Origin: an uncultured Candidatus Melainabacteria bacterium
GTDB taxonomy: Bacteria; Cyanobacteriota; Vampirovibrionia; Gastranaerophilales; Gastranaerophilaceae
Direction: 5' to 3'
DNA length: 64,000 nt
Assembly (NCBI GenBank): GCA_934754515.1
Contig: CAKVIG010000001.1
Span: forward strand, 124,001-188,000
Shown here: positions 31,454 through 39,178 of the stretch, in pieces
Layout of the letters: every line of letters starts with the position of its first letter
Position numbering within the stretch: the first letter of the stretch is position 1
Translations under genes and position numbers: made by a program
The notes under the pieces: model-generated
Seen by the model: only the letters and a program-made list of their open reading frames with translations
Told to the model about the DNA's origin: nothing
The model's database searches: none

Positions 31454-33307
31454 ATGGAAAGCGGTGCGGAAATCAAAACAAAGAAGAAGGGAATGACTGC
31501 TCAAACTCGCCTTATACTAGCAGGTTTGGGGGTTAGTACTGCTTTCATTTTAGCTTCAGCAGGCTTTGCGACTTATAGTATCAACCAAAACATGAACCAC
31601 GCATACAGAAATTTCGGGCAGGTTCTTTCCAAAACTCTTGCTATTGAAGGTGTTGAAGTTACAAAAGAAGTTCCTGAACTTGCTAAATATGATGCGCTTA
31701 GGTCAAACTCGCTTTCTGTTTTAAAAAGTAATAATGATATCGCTTATATTATTTTCAAAGATAATAAATCAAAAGTGATTTATTCAAGCAAAGATGATTA
31801 TCCTGACCAAGCCGAAAAGGCTCGTATTACGGTAAGTTCGCCAATGATAGTTAAGAATATGAGCAATTCTGCTAACGTTGGTTCGGTTGAAGTCGGGCTT
31901 TCAGGAACTATTATGGACAAAGTTTCTGCGACTTCTAATACATCTTTAGCAATCGTGTTTTTGCTTGCTTGGCTTGTAATTGTTGGCATTATTTATATGA
32001 ACACTTCAATTGTAACAAGAGAGCTTCGCAAGCTTCATCAAGGTGTTAAAAAGATTTCATCTGGTGAATTCGGTTACAAATTGGATGACAAGGATGTAGA
32101 TAAAGAAATTAAAGAACTTTATTCTGCGTTTAACGATATGTCTGAGCGTTTGAGCCGTTACAACGAACAAACAATTGAAAGTTTGACATTTGAACGTAAC
32201 AAGTTAGAATCAGTATTGATGAGTATTGTAAACGGTGTTGTTGTTTGTGATAACCACGATAAAGTTATTATGGTGAACAATTACGCTAAAAGACTTTTGG
32301 AAGTTGAAGAAGAAGATATTCTTAACACGCAAATTCAACAATTTTGCGACTCAAGCGGAGAATTTTGTTTTGCAAATAAGATTACAGAATTTAAAGATAC
32401 ACCGCTTGATGATGATGGTGCGCCTGTTCCATTTAATATTACAATTGACCAAAGAATTTTGAAATGCTTGATTTCGCCAATGTTTACCCGCTCAAATTCT
32501 TATGTTGGCTATATTATCGTACTTATTGACGTTACAAAAGATGTTGAAATGGATCAATTGCGTTCTAACTTTATTTCTAACGTTTCGCATGAACTTCGAA
32601 CACCTGTAACAGTTTTAAGAAGCTATATTGATACGCTTTATAATTTCGGTAACGATTTTGATTTTAATACTCAAAGAGAATTTATTGGGGTTATGAACCA
32701 AGAAATAATCAGACTCAACCGAATGGTGAATGATATTCTTGATTTCTCAAGATATGAAGCTCAAAATGTTCACATGGAAAAAACTAAACAGGATATTATT
32801 GAAATTGTTGAAGATGCGGTTAACCAAGTTCAAGTTTTAGCCAAAGAACACGATTTGACGATTTCTATAATGAAAGAACCAGATTTACCGCAAATCTACT
32901 TGAATGTAGACAGTATTTCGCGTGCGTTTATGAATATTTTATCAAACGCTATCAAGTATTCACCAGACGGAAAACGTATTAAGGTTCGTGTTGAACGCTC
33001 TCGTGACGGCGAGTATGTAGAAGTTAGCGTGGAAGATCAAGGTCCGGGTATTTCCGAAAAAGACCAAAAGAAAGTATTCGACCGTTTCTATAGATGCGAA
33101 AATGCTACTCACACTGTTAAAGGAACAGGTTTGGGATTACATTTGGTAAAAGTTACGGTTGAAAAACACCACCACGGACAAGTTTTTGTAAATTCAAAAG
33201 AAGGCGAAGGCTCAACATTTGGTTTCAGACTTCCTATAAATCCGCCACCTGAAGAAATTGAAGAATATATTCCTAAAAACAAATTGCCGGCAGAAAGCGA
33301 AGCCTGA
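31454..33307 (+). CDS. Sensor histidine kinase (HAMP-PAS-HisKA-HATPase)
   Basis: 617 residues. Two membrane segments (about 17-42 and 165-187) flank an extracytoplasmic sensing domain of about 120 residues. Then a HAMP domain (190-240, R-E-L-R-K-L-H-Q-G-V-K-K-I-S-S-G-E-F), a PAS domain (about 250-350), HisKA with F-I-S-N-V-S-H-E-L-R-T-P (phospho-His near 379), and HATPase with N-I-L-S-N-A-I-K-Y-S, D-Q-G-P-G-I and G-T-G-L-G-L-H. The layout is that of WalK and cyanobacterial NblS/Hik33. No response regulator is adjacent, so it is an orphan in this window. Predicted leaderless. Confidence 0.93.
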   Translation: MESGAEIKTKKKGMTAQTRLILAGLGVSTAFILASAGFATYSINQNMNHAYRNFGQVLSKTLAIEGVEVTKEVPELAKYDALRSNSLSVLKSNNDIAYIIFKDNKSKVIYSSKDDYPDQAEKARITVSSPMIVKNMSNSANVGSVEVGLSGTIMDKVSATSNTSLAIVFLLAWLVIVGIIYMNTSIVTRELRKLHQGVKKISSGEFGYKLDDKDVDKEIKELYSAFNDMSERLSRYNEQTIESLTFERNKLESVLMSIVNGVVVCDNHDKVIMVNNYAKRLLEVEEEDILNTQIQQFCDSSGEFCFANKITEFKDTPLDDDGAPVPFNITIDQRILKCLISPMFTRSNSYVGYIIVLIDVTKDVEMDQLRSNFISNVSHELRTPVTVLRSYIDTLYNFGNDFDFNTQREFIGVMNQEIIRLNRMVNDILDFSRYEAQNVHMEKTKQDIIEIVEDAVNQVQVLAKEHDLTISIMKEPDLPQIYLNVDSISRAFMNILSNAIKYSPDGKRIKVRVERSRDGEYVEVSVEDQGPGISEKDQKKVFDRFYRCENATHTVKGTGLGLHLVKVTVEKHHHGQVFVNSKEGEGSTFGFRLPINPPPEEIEEYIPKNKLPAESEA

Positions 33308-33342
33308 TTAATATTGAGCGAAGTCAAAGGGTTGCTTTGGTT

Positions 33343-33494
33343 AAATGGAGAATGGAAAGTGGAAAATGGAAAATTATTATAAAATTTCTAATTATGCTTT
33401 CTGATTTATAAAATGTTTATGGTGCAAAAAATTGCACCCTACATTTAAAAATATTTAAAATAATTTTCCATTTTTCACTTTCCATTCTCCATTT
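33343..33494. repeat. Family A palindrome with nested family C unit
   Basis: Left arm AAATGGAGAATGGAAAGTGG and on to 33378, right arm its complement ending CCATTCTCCATTT at 33494. Between the arms lies a complete family C palindrome (33421-33438) followed by CTAC: one repeat inserted in another. Confidence 0.8.
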
Positions 33495-33535
33495 GACATC
33501 CCCCTCCGCCCCTAAATAACAAGCATGGAGCAAAA

Positions 33536-34684
33536 ATGTACGAAGATTCAATAAAACTACTTACAAGTAAAGGCAAATTTTATGTAGATTTGGGATTAGA
33601 TAGAGTTAGAGCTGCTTTGGAAAAATTCGGAAATCCGCAAAAAGATTTAAAATGTATTCATGTTGCGGGTACAAACGGCAAAGGCTCTGTTTGCACTATT
33701 CTTGATTCGGTACTGAGAGAAGCGGGATATAAAACCGGCTTGTATACAAGCCCGCATATTTGGGATTATACGGAGAGAATAAAAGTTAGTGGTGTTGAGA
33801 TTTCTAAAGAAGATTTTGCAAACTATGTTACAGAAATCTGTGATTGCGGAATTCATTTGACTGAATTTGAAATTTTAACCGTTATGATGTTTTTGTATTT
33901 TAAACGCCAAAATGTAGATGTTGCAATTCTTGAAACAGGTTTGGGCGGAAGATTAGATGCGACAAACGTTATAGACAAAAATCTTTGTGCAATTATTACT
34001 CAAATTGATTTAGACCATACTGAAAGATTAGGTGACACAAAAGAAAAAATCGCTTATGAAAAAGCCGGTATAATCAAACAAAATTGCCCTGTAATAACTT
34101 CTATGGGGTATGAAGCGATAAAAGATAAAGCTGATGGAACGAATTCTATGTTTATTTTGGCAACACCGTTTGTTAAACCTGAATTTATTGATGCGCTTAG
34201 TTTAAAAGGTAATCATCAGGTCGAAAACCTTGCACTTGCTGTAAATGCAATAAATTATTTATTCAAAGATATTAGTGATGAAACGATTATTGATGGGTTA
34301 AAAAAAGTTAAAAATCCTTGCAGATTTCAATATTTTCCGATTGAGAACTTGATAGTGGATGCGTCGCATAATCCAAACGGCGTGCAGGCTTTGAGAGAGA
34401 ATTTAGATGATTATTTTTCTTCTGAAAAAAGAAGATTTGTTTTCGGGTGTCTTAAAAATAAAGATTATTCAAAAATGATGAATATCCTTTTTAGAGAAGG
34501 TGATGAAATTTATTTGAACGAATTTGATTATCCGAATGCTTGCAGTTTTGAAGAATTAAAATCAGCTTGTCCTTATGAAGCTCAAAAATATATAGGACAA
34601 GAATTGAAAGACGATAAACTTAATATTATTTGCGGGTCATTTTATATGATTGGGCAGATGGAGTGGATTAAAGAGCTTGGCTAG
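33536..34684 (+). CDS. folC: Folylpolyglutamate/dihydrofolate synthase
   Basis: Adds glutamate to folates, and in many bacteria also to dihydropteroate. 382 residues, at the short end for the family (usually about 420). A-G-T-N-G-K-G-S ATP loop near residues 43-50, T-S-P-H-I-W-D-Y-x-E-R-I folate-site motif, E-T-G-L-G-G-R-L-D-A-T-N, D-H-T-E-x-L-G-x-T, and D-A-S-H-N-P-N-G in the C-terminal domain. GGAG precedes the ATG. Monocistronic. Confidence 0.95.
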   Translation: MYEDSIKLLTSKGKFYVDLGLDRVRAALEKFGNPQKDLKCIHVAGTNGKGSVCTILDSVLREAGYKTGLYTSPHIWDYTERIKVSGVEISKEDFANYVTEICDCGIHLTEFEILTVMMFLYFKRQNVDVAILETGLGGRLDATNVIDKNLCAIITQIDLDHTERLGDTKEKIAYEKAGIIKQNCPVITSMGYEAIKDKADGTNSMFILATPFVKPEFIDALSLKGNHQVENLALAVNAINYLFKDISDETIIDGLKKVKNPCRFQYFPIENLIVDASHNPNGVQALRENLDDYFSSEKRRFVFGCLKNKDYSKMMNILFREGDEIYLNEFDYPNACSFEELKSACPYEAQKYIGQELKDDKLNIICGSFYMIGQMEWIKELG

Positions 34685-34702
34685 GCTTGGTAATACTTTC
34701 AG

Positions 34703-34731
34703 TTGAAAATTGAAAATTGAAAGTGGAAAGT
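34703..34731. repeat. Family A half element
   Basis: AGTTGAAAATTGAAAATTGA then AAGTGGAAAG, one arm of the family A palindrome, directly before the family D element. Confidence 0.55.
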
Positions 34732-34741
34732 TCTTTTAAAG

Positions 34742-34879
34742 TTAATAATACCCTCTCCCCTACCCCTCCCCCGAGGGAGGGAACTAAAGTCGTTCAATTT
34801 ATGTGAACTACTCCTTGCGTTAAATCAGCGTAAGTCACTCCCTCCCTCGGGGGAGGGGTAGGGGAGAGGGTGTTATTAA
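34742..34879. mobile_element. MITE-like element, family D, 40-bp terminal inverted repeats
   Basis: Terminal inverted repeats of about 40 bases (34742-34781 and 34840-34879; one mismatch, ATA against ACA) flank a 58-base non-coding centre. The outer ends are TTAATA and TATTAA. No transposase. The perfect palindrome at 30801-30862 is its arms without the centre. A short non-autonomous element is the simplest reading. Confidence 0.7.
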
Positions 34880-35049
34880 TATTTAGAATCTCAATTTCTC
34901 ATGTGCAAATTTACTTTTTATTTTGTAAATTTTTGTTTACAATACAAGGTTAATTTTGCAAAATATATATAATGAAAAAATAATCGCTTTGAAGCAAAGT
35001 TTAGTTGTAAAACTTTAGAAACTGCGTAGGAGAAGCTAAATAACGAGTA

Positions 35050-35112
35050 AACAACATTAACATTAATGTTGTTTTGAATGCTGAATGGAGGTAAAAAATG
35101 AATTCAAGTTAA
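35050..35112 (+). pseudogene. Aborted gene start: palindrome, strong RBS and 4-codon frame
   Basis: AACAACATTAA and TTAATGTTGTT form a palindrome (35050-35073). GGAGG then lies 6 bases before an ATG at 35098, but the frame reads M-N-S-S and stops at 35112. A TATAAT box lies further upstream near 34965. This looks like the 5' end of a lost gene, or a leader peptide. It abuts the 3' end of a minus-strand membrane gene. Confidence 0.45.
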
Positions 35113-35432
35113 AAACCAACATATAAAATGGTCATTAATATAAAAAATAAAACACCTGATATCAAACCAAAAATAAAAATGCCATTATAAAACCTATTAG
35201 GACATATTTTTTCTAAAAGAATATTTTTTATATTAAAAATTTTATAAAGTATCAGTTCGAATATAAAACAGACGCTAAGAATAATCATTAATAGGTAAAT
35301 AATAGAATAAACAGTTGCTGCATTCCTAAGAGAAATGCCAAATGGAATAAGGGTACAGAAAAATAAACACCAAAGAAAAAATCCACAGGCAGAAATGATA
35401 TTCAAAGAAAAATACTTATGTAATTTATTCAT
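35109..35432 (-). CDS. Small membrane protein, unknown
   Basis: 107 residues with three hydrophobic segments (about 12-34, 42-64, 84-105). No recognised motif. It is the second of two membrane genes on the same strand, about 45 bases apart. AT-rich like its neighbour; possibly acquired. Confidence 0.6.
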   Translation of the reverse strand: MNKLHKYFSLNIISACGFFLWCLFFCTLIPFGISLRNAATVYSIIYLLMIILSVCFIFELILYKIFNIKNILLEKICPNRFYNGIFIFGLISGVLFFILMTILYVGF

Positions 35433-35477
35433 AATGTTAGGTTAAAACAAAAAGAAGGATTAGTAAATATGACATAA

Positions 35478-35930
35478 TTAATCATATCTCAGTTGTTCGA
35501 GTTCTTCAGGCGAATAAGGTATCATGGTATGAATCCAACCGCCCAAAGATACTAAATAAACCAAAATTGCAAAAATTAATACTATTGATAATATTATTGT
35601 TTTCTTTTTAGAAAATTCAACTTTTTCTTTTGGTAAAATTTTTCCAAATTTTAATAGAAGGTTTTCAATTACAGATGATACTATGCTTATCGGTATTAAA
35701 TAGATTACCAGAAGATTTAATATCAAAAAGGGTAAATACATATAAGGATTATTTACAAGTTCTATGTATGAACATTGTTGCAGATGATAAATAATGTTGC
35801 TTATCGGAACTTTAAAAAAATATAATAAACCAATGTGAATCGGACAACAAATAACTACAATCAAATTGACAATCAACAAAGAAATTAAGATATTTGAGAA
35901 ACTAAAACCTTCATAAAATCTGATTTTCAT
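35478..35930 (-). CDS. Membrane protein, unknown
   Basis: 150 residues with three or four hydrophobic segments (about 11-35, 64-88, 108-130). No recognised motif; acidic C-terminus. A TATAAT box lies 11 bases before the ATG, giving a very short leader. It pairs with the membrane gene that follows. Both lie between a MITE-like repeat and gene fragments. Confidence 0.6.
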   Translation of the reverse strand: MKIRFYEGFSFSNILISLLIVNLIVVICCPIHIGLLYFFKVPISNIIYHLQQCSYIELVNNPYMYLPFLILNLLVIYLIPISIVSSVIENLLLKFGKILPKEKVEFSKKKTIILSIVLIFAILVYLVSLGGWIHTMIPYSPEELEQLRYD

Positions 35931-35987
35931 TGTTAAAGTCTATTATAAATGGGTGTATTAGTCAAATTAAAGAAAGGATAAATTAAA

Positions 35988-36110
35988 ATGGTTAATAGAG
36001 ATGAATTCAATAACTACATTGTTAAACAAACAAATAAATATCAAAAAAAATATGGTTTTGAAATTGGAACAGGGGGGCTGTCGGTTGGGCATATTTGCTC
36101 AACGCGATAG
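35988..36110 (+). CDS. Short 40-codon frame, likely gene fragment
   Basis: AAAGGA lies 10 bases before an ATG. The first ~28 codons (M-V-N-R-D-E-F-N-N-Y-I-V-K-Q-T and on) read like a normal helical N-terminus, then the frame runs through a G-rich stretch to a TAG. It is probably the start of a larger gene cut off by rearrangement next to repeats of families C and B. Could also be a genuine small protein. Confidence 0.4.
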   Translation: MVNRDEFNNYIVKQTNKYQKKYGFEIGTGGLSVGHICSTR

Positions 36111-36239
36111 ATATTTATTTGGTTATTGGTGCAAACAATTACTCCCCTACAATCTAAGCCGATAAATTTAATTTGTTTTTGGTGTTGCGTACTCACCGAA
36201 TGCAACAGGCATGAGCATTTGTTTTTCGAACAAGTTTTT

Positions 36240-36258
36240 GTTGGGCTGAAAGCCCAAC
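36240..36258. repeat. Family B palindrome
   Basis: GTTGGGCTGAAAGCCCAAC followed by CTACATTTTC and then directly a family A element. A degenerate family C unit starts at 36127. Confidence 0.8.
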
Positions 36259-36277
36259 CTACATTTTCTAACTCGAC

Positions 36278-36328
36278 AATGGATAATTAAAAATTATTTA
36301 AAACAATTTTCCATTTTCAATTTTCCAT
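36278..36328. repeat. Family A palindrome
   Basis: AATGGATAATTAAAAATTAT against a complementary arm ending TTTTCCATTT. Its right arm runs into the stop codon of the dCMP deaminase gene. Confidence 0.65.
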
Positions 36329-36784
36329 TTAAGAATTTTGTGGATTTTCCAACTCTCTTCTGATATCTTCAACAGAAACATGCAAAATTGGCGTATTGTC
36401 GTCTTTTTTGAGGTAAACATCAACAATGCCTGACTGCACAATAAATCTTTTACACAAAATACAAATGAAGTTGTGACCGTAAATATACATTGAAGCACCA
36501 GTGCATCGGTCTTGTCCCGCTTGAATTATAGCGTTTTGTTCCGCGTGAATTGAACGGCAAGTTTCGTAACAAGTTCCTGATGGAATATTGTTTTTGATTC
36601 TGTAGCACTCTCCGCGTTCGTAGCAAGATTCAACGCCGGAAGGTGTTCCGTTGTAGCCTGTTGCTTTAATTTTTTTATCCTGTCCGACAATAACAGCCCC
36701 AACTTGCGCTCTTAAGCAATTAGAACGCGAAGAGCAAGTTTTTGCTAAATCTAAAAAATAATCTGTCCAACTTTTTATTCCCAT
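36329..36784 (-). CDS. dCMP deaminase (ComEB-like)
   Basis: 151 residues. Zinc-dependent deaminase converting dCMP to dUMP for dTTP synthesis. The active site H-A-E-Q-N-A-I (His and catalytic Glu) is near residues 82-88, with the second motif C-I-L-C-K about 28 residues on; further Cys residues in the C-Y-E-R-G-E-C-Y-R region fit the second structural zinc site of this family. The frame opens at 36799, but TATAAT (minus strand 36796-36791) lies 6 bases before the ATG at 36784, so MGIKSW is the predicted leaderless start. Confidence 0.9.
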   Translation of the reverse strand: MGIKSWTDYFLDLAKTCSSRSNCLRAQVGAVIVGQDKKIKATGYNGTPSGVESCYERGECYRIKNNIPSGTCYETCRSIHAEQNAIIQAGQDRCTGASMYIYGHNFICILCKRFIVQSGIVDVYLKKDDNTPILHVSVEDIRRELENPQNS

Positions 36785-36800
36785 AGCCTTATTATACAAT

Positions 36801-36826
36801 AAAAAACCGCAAGTAAACTCGCGGTT
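36801..36826 (-). terminator. Terminator of the 51-residue gene
   Basis: On the minus strand AACCGC pairs with GCGGTT and runs into six T residues, 46 bases after the small gene's stop and just before the dCMP deaminase promoter. Confidence 0.75.
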
Positions 36827-36871
36827 AATAATTTTGTGGAATAAATGTGTATGATTGAGTCTCGCTTAATA

Positions 36872-37027
36872 TTAAACAGTGACTTCTTCTTTGAAATAGT
36901 CGACTACAGTGTCCATTACATTATCAAAGAAGAAGTCCAATTCTTGTGACAATGACATGTTAATTGAATTTTGTTCCAAATCTTGTGTTTTGTTGAATCT
37001 TGCTAACATTTCATTTTCGATACGCAT
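36872..37027 (-). CDS. Small 51-residue acidic protein
   Basis: GGAAAGGA lies 9 bases before the ATG at 37027. The frame encodes a 51-residue acidic product starting M-R-I-E-N-E-M-L and ending F-K-E-E-V-T-V, predicted as two helices, with F-F-F-D-N-V-M-D near the middle. It has its own terminator. No homologue recognised. It is the only gene in the 570-base stretch between recA and the deaminase. Confidence 0.7.
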   Translation of the reverse strand: MRIENEMLARFNKTQDLEQNSINMSLSQELDFFFDNVMDTVVDYFKEEVTV

Positions 37028-37230
37028 ATTTGTTAATCCTTTCCTAAATTTCCGAGGGGTGTACTTTCTGTTTTGTTTATCCTTTGTTTTTGCTTACAGT
37101 TTTTATATCGGCATTTTTTTTGAAAACTTTAGGATTTTTAAATAAAGATTTACAATTCGTTACATGATTTTTTAAAAACGAATTGATAATAGGGTTTTAA
37201 GGATTTGTACGAAAAAGTCAAACTTCTTAC

Positions 37231-37263
37231 AAAAAAAGAAAGTCTTGCAATGTGTGCAAGACT
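37231..37263 (-). terminator. recA terminator
   Basis: AGTCTTGCA pairs with TGCAAGACT around a 5-base loop; on the minus strand it runs into a TTTC and seven-T tract. Confidence 0.85.
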
Positions 37264-37358
37264 CAAAAATATACATTTACCCCAATAATTTTATACCATA
37301 GTTATACAAGTTTGTCAACTATTTTCTTAAACTCAATAAAATAGCGACTCTCCACCGA

Positions 37359-38375
37359 TTAACTATTGGCTAACTTTTCTCGAACCAGTGTTTCAACCTG
37401 ATTTAGGATTTCAGGATTATTAGCCAAGAATTCTTTAGCTTTATCTCTGCCTTGTCCTAACTTATCATCGTTGAAGCTGAACCAAGAACCTGCTTTTTTC
37501 ACAATATCCAAATCAACAGCAACGTCAAGGATATTGCCGATTTTGCAAATACCTTTACCGAATATAATATCAAACTCAGCTGTTCTAAACGGAGGAGCAA
37601 CTTTGTTTTTCAAAATTCTAACTCTTACGTGGTTACCAACATCTTCGCCGTCGCCTTTAATACCTTCAACACGTTTGATTTCAAGACGAACAGAAGCGTA
37701 ATACTTAAGCGCGTTACCACCTGTTGTTGTTTCAGGGTTACCGTACATAACACCGATTTTTTGTCTTAATTGGTTAATGAAAATAACGGTTGTATTAGTT
37801 TTACCGATAATACCTGTTAATTTTCTCAATGCTTTAGACATTAACCTTGCTTGCAAGCCCATTTGTTGGTCTTCCATAGAACCTTCAATTTCGGCTTTCG
37901 GAACAAGTGCTGCAACAGAGTCAACTACGATAATATCAACTGCGCCTGAGCGAACCAATTCTTCTGTAATATCAAGTGCTTGTTCACCTGTATCAGGTTG
38001 AGAAATCAAAAGTTCGTCAACATTTACACCAAGGTTTCTTGCGTATTCAGGGTCAAGCGCGTGTTCTGCGTCAACGAATGCTGCAATTCCGCCTTTCTTT
38101 TGGCATTCAGCGACAATATGCTGTGCCAAAGTTGTTTTACCGGAAGATTCAGGCCCGTAAACTTCGATAATACGTCCGCGAGGAATACCGCCAACGCCAA
38201 GCGCAACGTCCAAAGCCAAAGCACCTGTCGGTATAGTTTCAACGCTAACAGCAGGTTTGTCACCAAGCTTCATAATAGCGCCTTTACCAAAATCTTTTTC
38301 AATCTTTTCTATTGCAAGCTTAAGTGCCTTGCTTCTTTCATCTGATACGTTTGTTTCTTCCGCAGGTTTTGCCAT
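37359..38375 (-). CDS. recA: Recombinase A
   Basis: DNA strand-exchange ATPase and LexA co-protease. 338 residues. Walker A G-P-E-S-S-G-K-T at 74-81, F-V-D-A-E-H-A-L-D-P, Walker B I-I-V-V-D-S-V-A-A-L-V-P, the L1/L2 regions (E-G-S-M-E-D, G-G-N-A-L-K-Y-Y-A-S) all present. The acidic C-terminal tail common in RecA is absent. AAAGGA precedes the ATG. Its upstream gap is filled by a palindromic repeat. Confidence 0.98.
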   Translation of the reverse strand: MAKPAEETNVSDERSKALKLAIEKIEKDFGKGAIMKLGDKPAVSVETIPTGALALDVALGVGGIPRGRIIEVYGPESSGKTTLAQHIVAECQKKGGIAAFVDAEHALDPEYARNLGVNVDELLISQPDTGEQALDITEELVRSGAVDIIVVDSVAALVPKAEIEGSMEDQQMGLQARLMSKALRKLTGIIGKTNTTVIFINQLRQKIGVMYGNPETTTGGNALKYYASVRLEIKRVEGIKGDGEDVGNHVRVRILKNKVAPPFRTAEFDIIFGKGICKIGNILDVAVDLDIVKKAGSWFSFNDDKLGQGRDKAKEFLANNPEILNQVETLVREKLANS

Positions 38376-38395
38376 GATTAAATCCTTTTCTCTTT

Positions 38396-38505
38396 AAAGT
38401 CTTTAAGCTATTAAGACGTTAAGTCTTTAAGTTCAATAAATTCGCTAACGCTCATAGATAAATTTTAAATGAACTTAACGCCTTACGACCTAAAGACTTA
38501 AAGAC
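38396..38505. repeat. Family F palindrome before recA
   Basis: Arms AAGTCTTTAAG and CTTAAAGACTT enclose the core GTTCAATAAATTCGC, CGCTCA and ATGAAC that also occurs at 3345-3391 between atpD and atpC. Confidence 0.7.
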
Positions 38506-38507
38506 TT

Positions 38508-39020
38508 CTACAATAATATATTATCTTCTTCTTTCTTAATAAAGAATCCGCAAAGTAATGGTTTGAAGCTGTTCAAAGCATTCTTAAGTTTGAAGTTTTC
38601 TTTGTTCAATTCATTAACTTTGTTTTTCAAATTTTCGTTTTCAGTTTTGCATCTGACAAGTTCCAAAACAACGTCATCCATGCCTTCTAACTTTTCATCA
38701 ATAAGTTTGGTCATAGAAGTTGTAATGTTGTTTTCCATTTTACTTAGGGTATCTAATAGTCCATTAACTACTACTTGTGAATCAGGTTTTGTCATAACGG
38801 GTAATGCCACTTTCTTTTTTTCATTCATTTCTGCAACAACTGAAGTTTTTGCATTTCTCAACTTTTTAACTTCGTCTACTGAAAAATAGATTTGTCCTCT
38901 ACTGTCTTTCTTAGGACTAACTGAAGTCTTTTTGCAAAGCTCAACTATTTCTTTATTATCAACGTTTAATAATTTTCTTACGTCATTAGGTAAAAGTACT
39001 TTATTCGGATTAGCGTTCAT
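38508..39020 (-). CDS. MerR-like helix-turn-helix protein with coiled coil
   Basis: 170 residues from the ATG at 39020 (AGGGGA upstream; a TTG start at 39050 is less likely). Residues ~8-55 (V-L-L-P-N-D-V-R-K-L-L-N-V-D-N-K-E-I-V-E-L-C, then G-Q-I-Y-F-S-V-D-E-V-K-K-L-R) match a MerR/excisionase-type winged helix. After a linker, residues ~85-165 form a long heptad-like coiled coil, so it probably oligomerises. It lies upstream of recA on the same strand, separated by a repeat. Target unknown. Confidence 0.7.
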   Translation of the reverse strand: MNANPNKVLLPNDVRKLLNVDNKEIVELCKKTSVSPKKDSRGQIYFSVDEVKKLRNAKTSVVAEMNEKKKVALPVMTKPDSQVVVNGLLDTLSKMENNITTSMTKLIDEKLEGMDDVVLELVRCKTENENLKNKVNELNKENFKLKNALNSFKPLLCGFFIKKEEDNILL

Positions 39021-39178
39021 CTTAAAAAATTCCCCTCTTTCTATACCCAATAGATATTTTAATCAATACAAAAATTAATTTCCACAAATTGTAACAAAAT
39101 TTTACTTATTCATTTTAAATCTTTTGCTTTTAGTCAACTCTTCATTTTTTCTGCAAATTATGTTAAACTTAAATCGTT

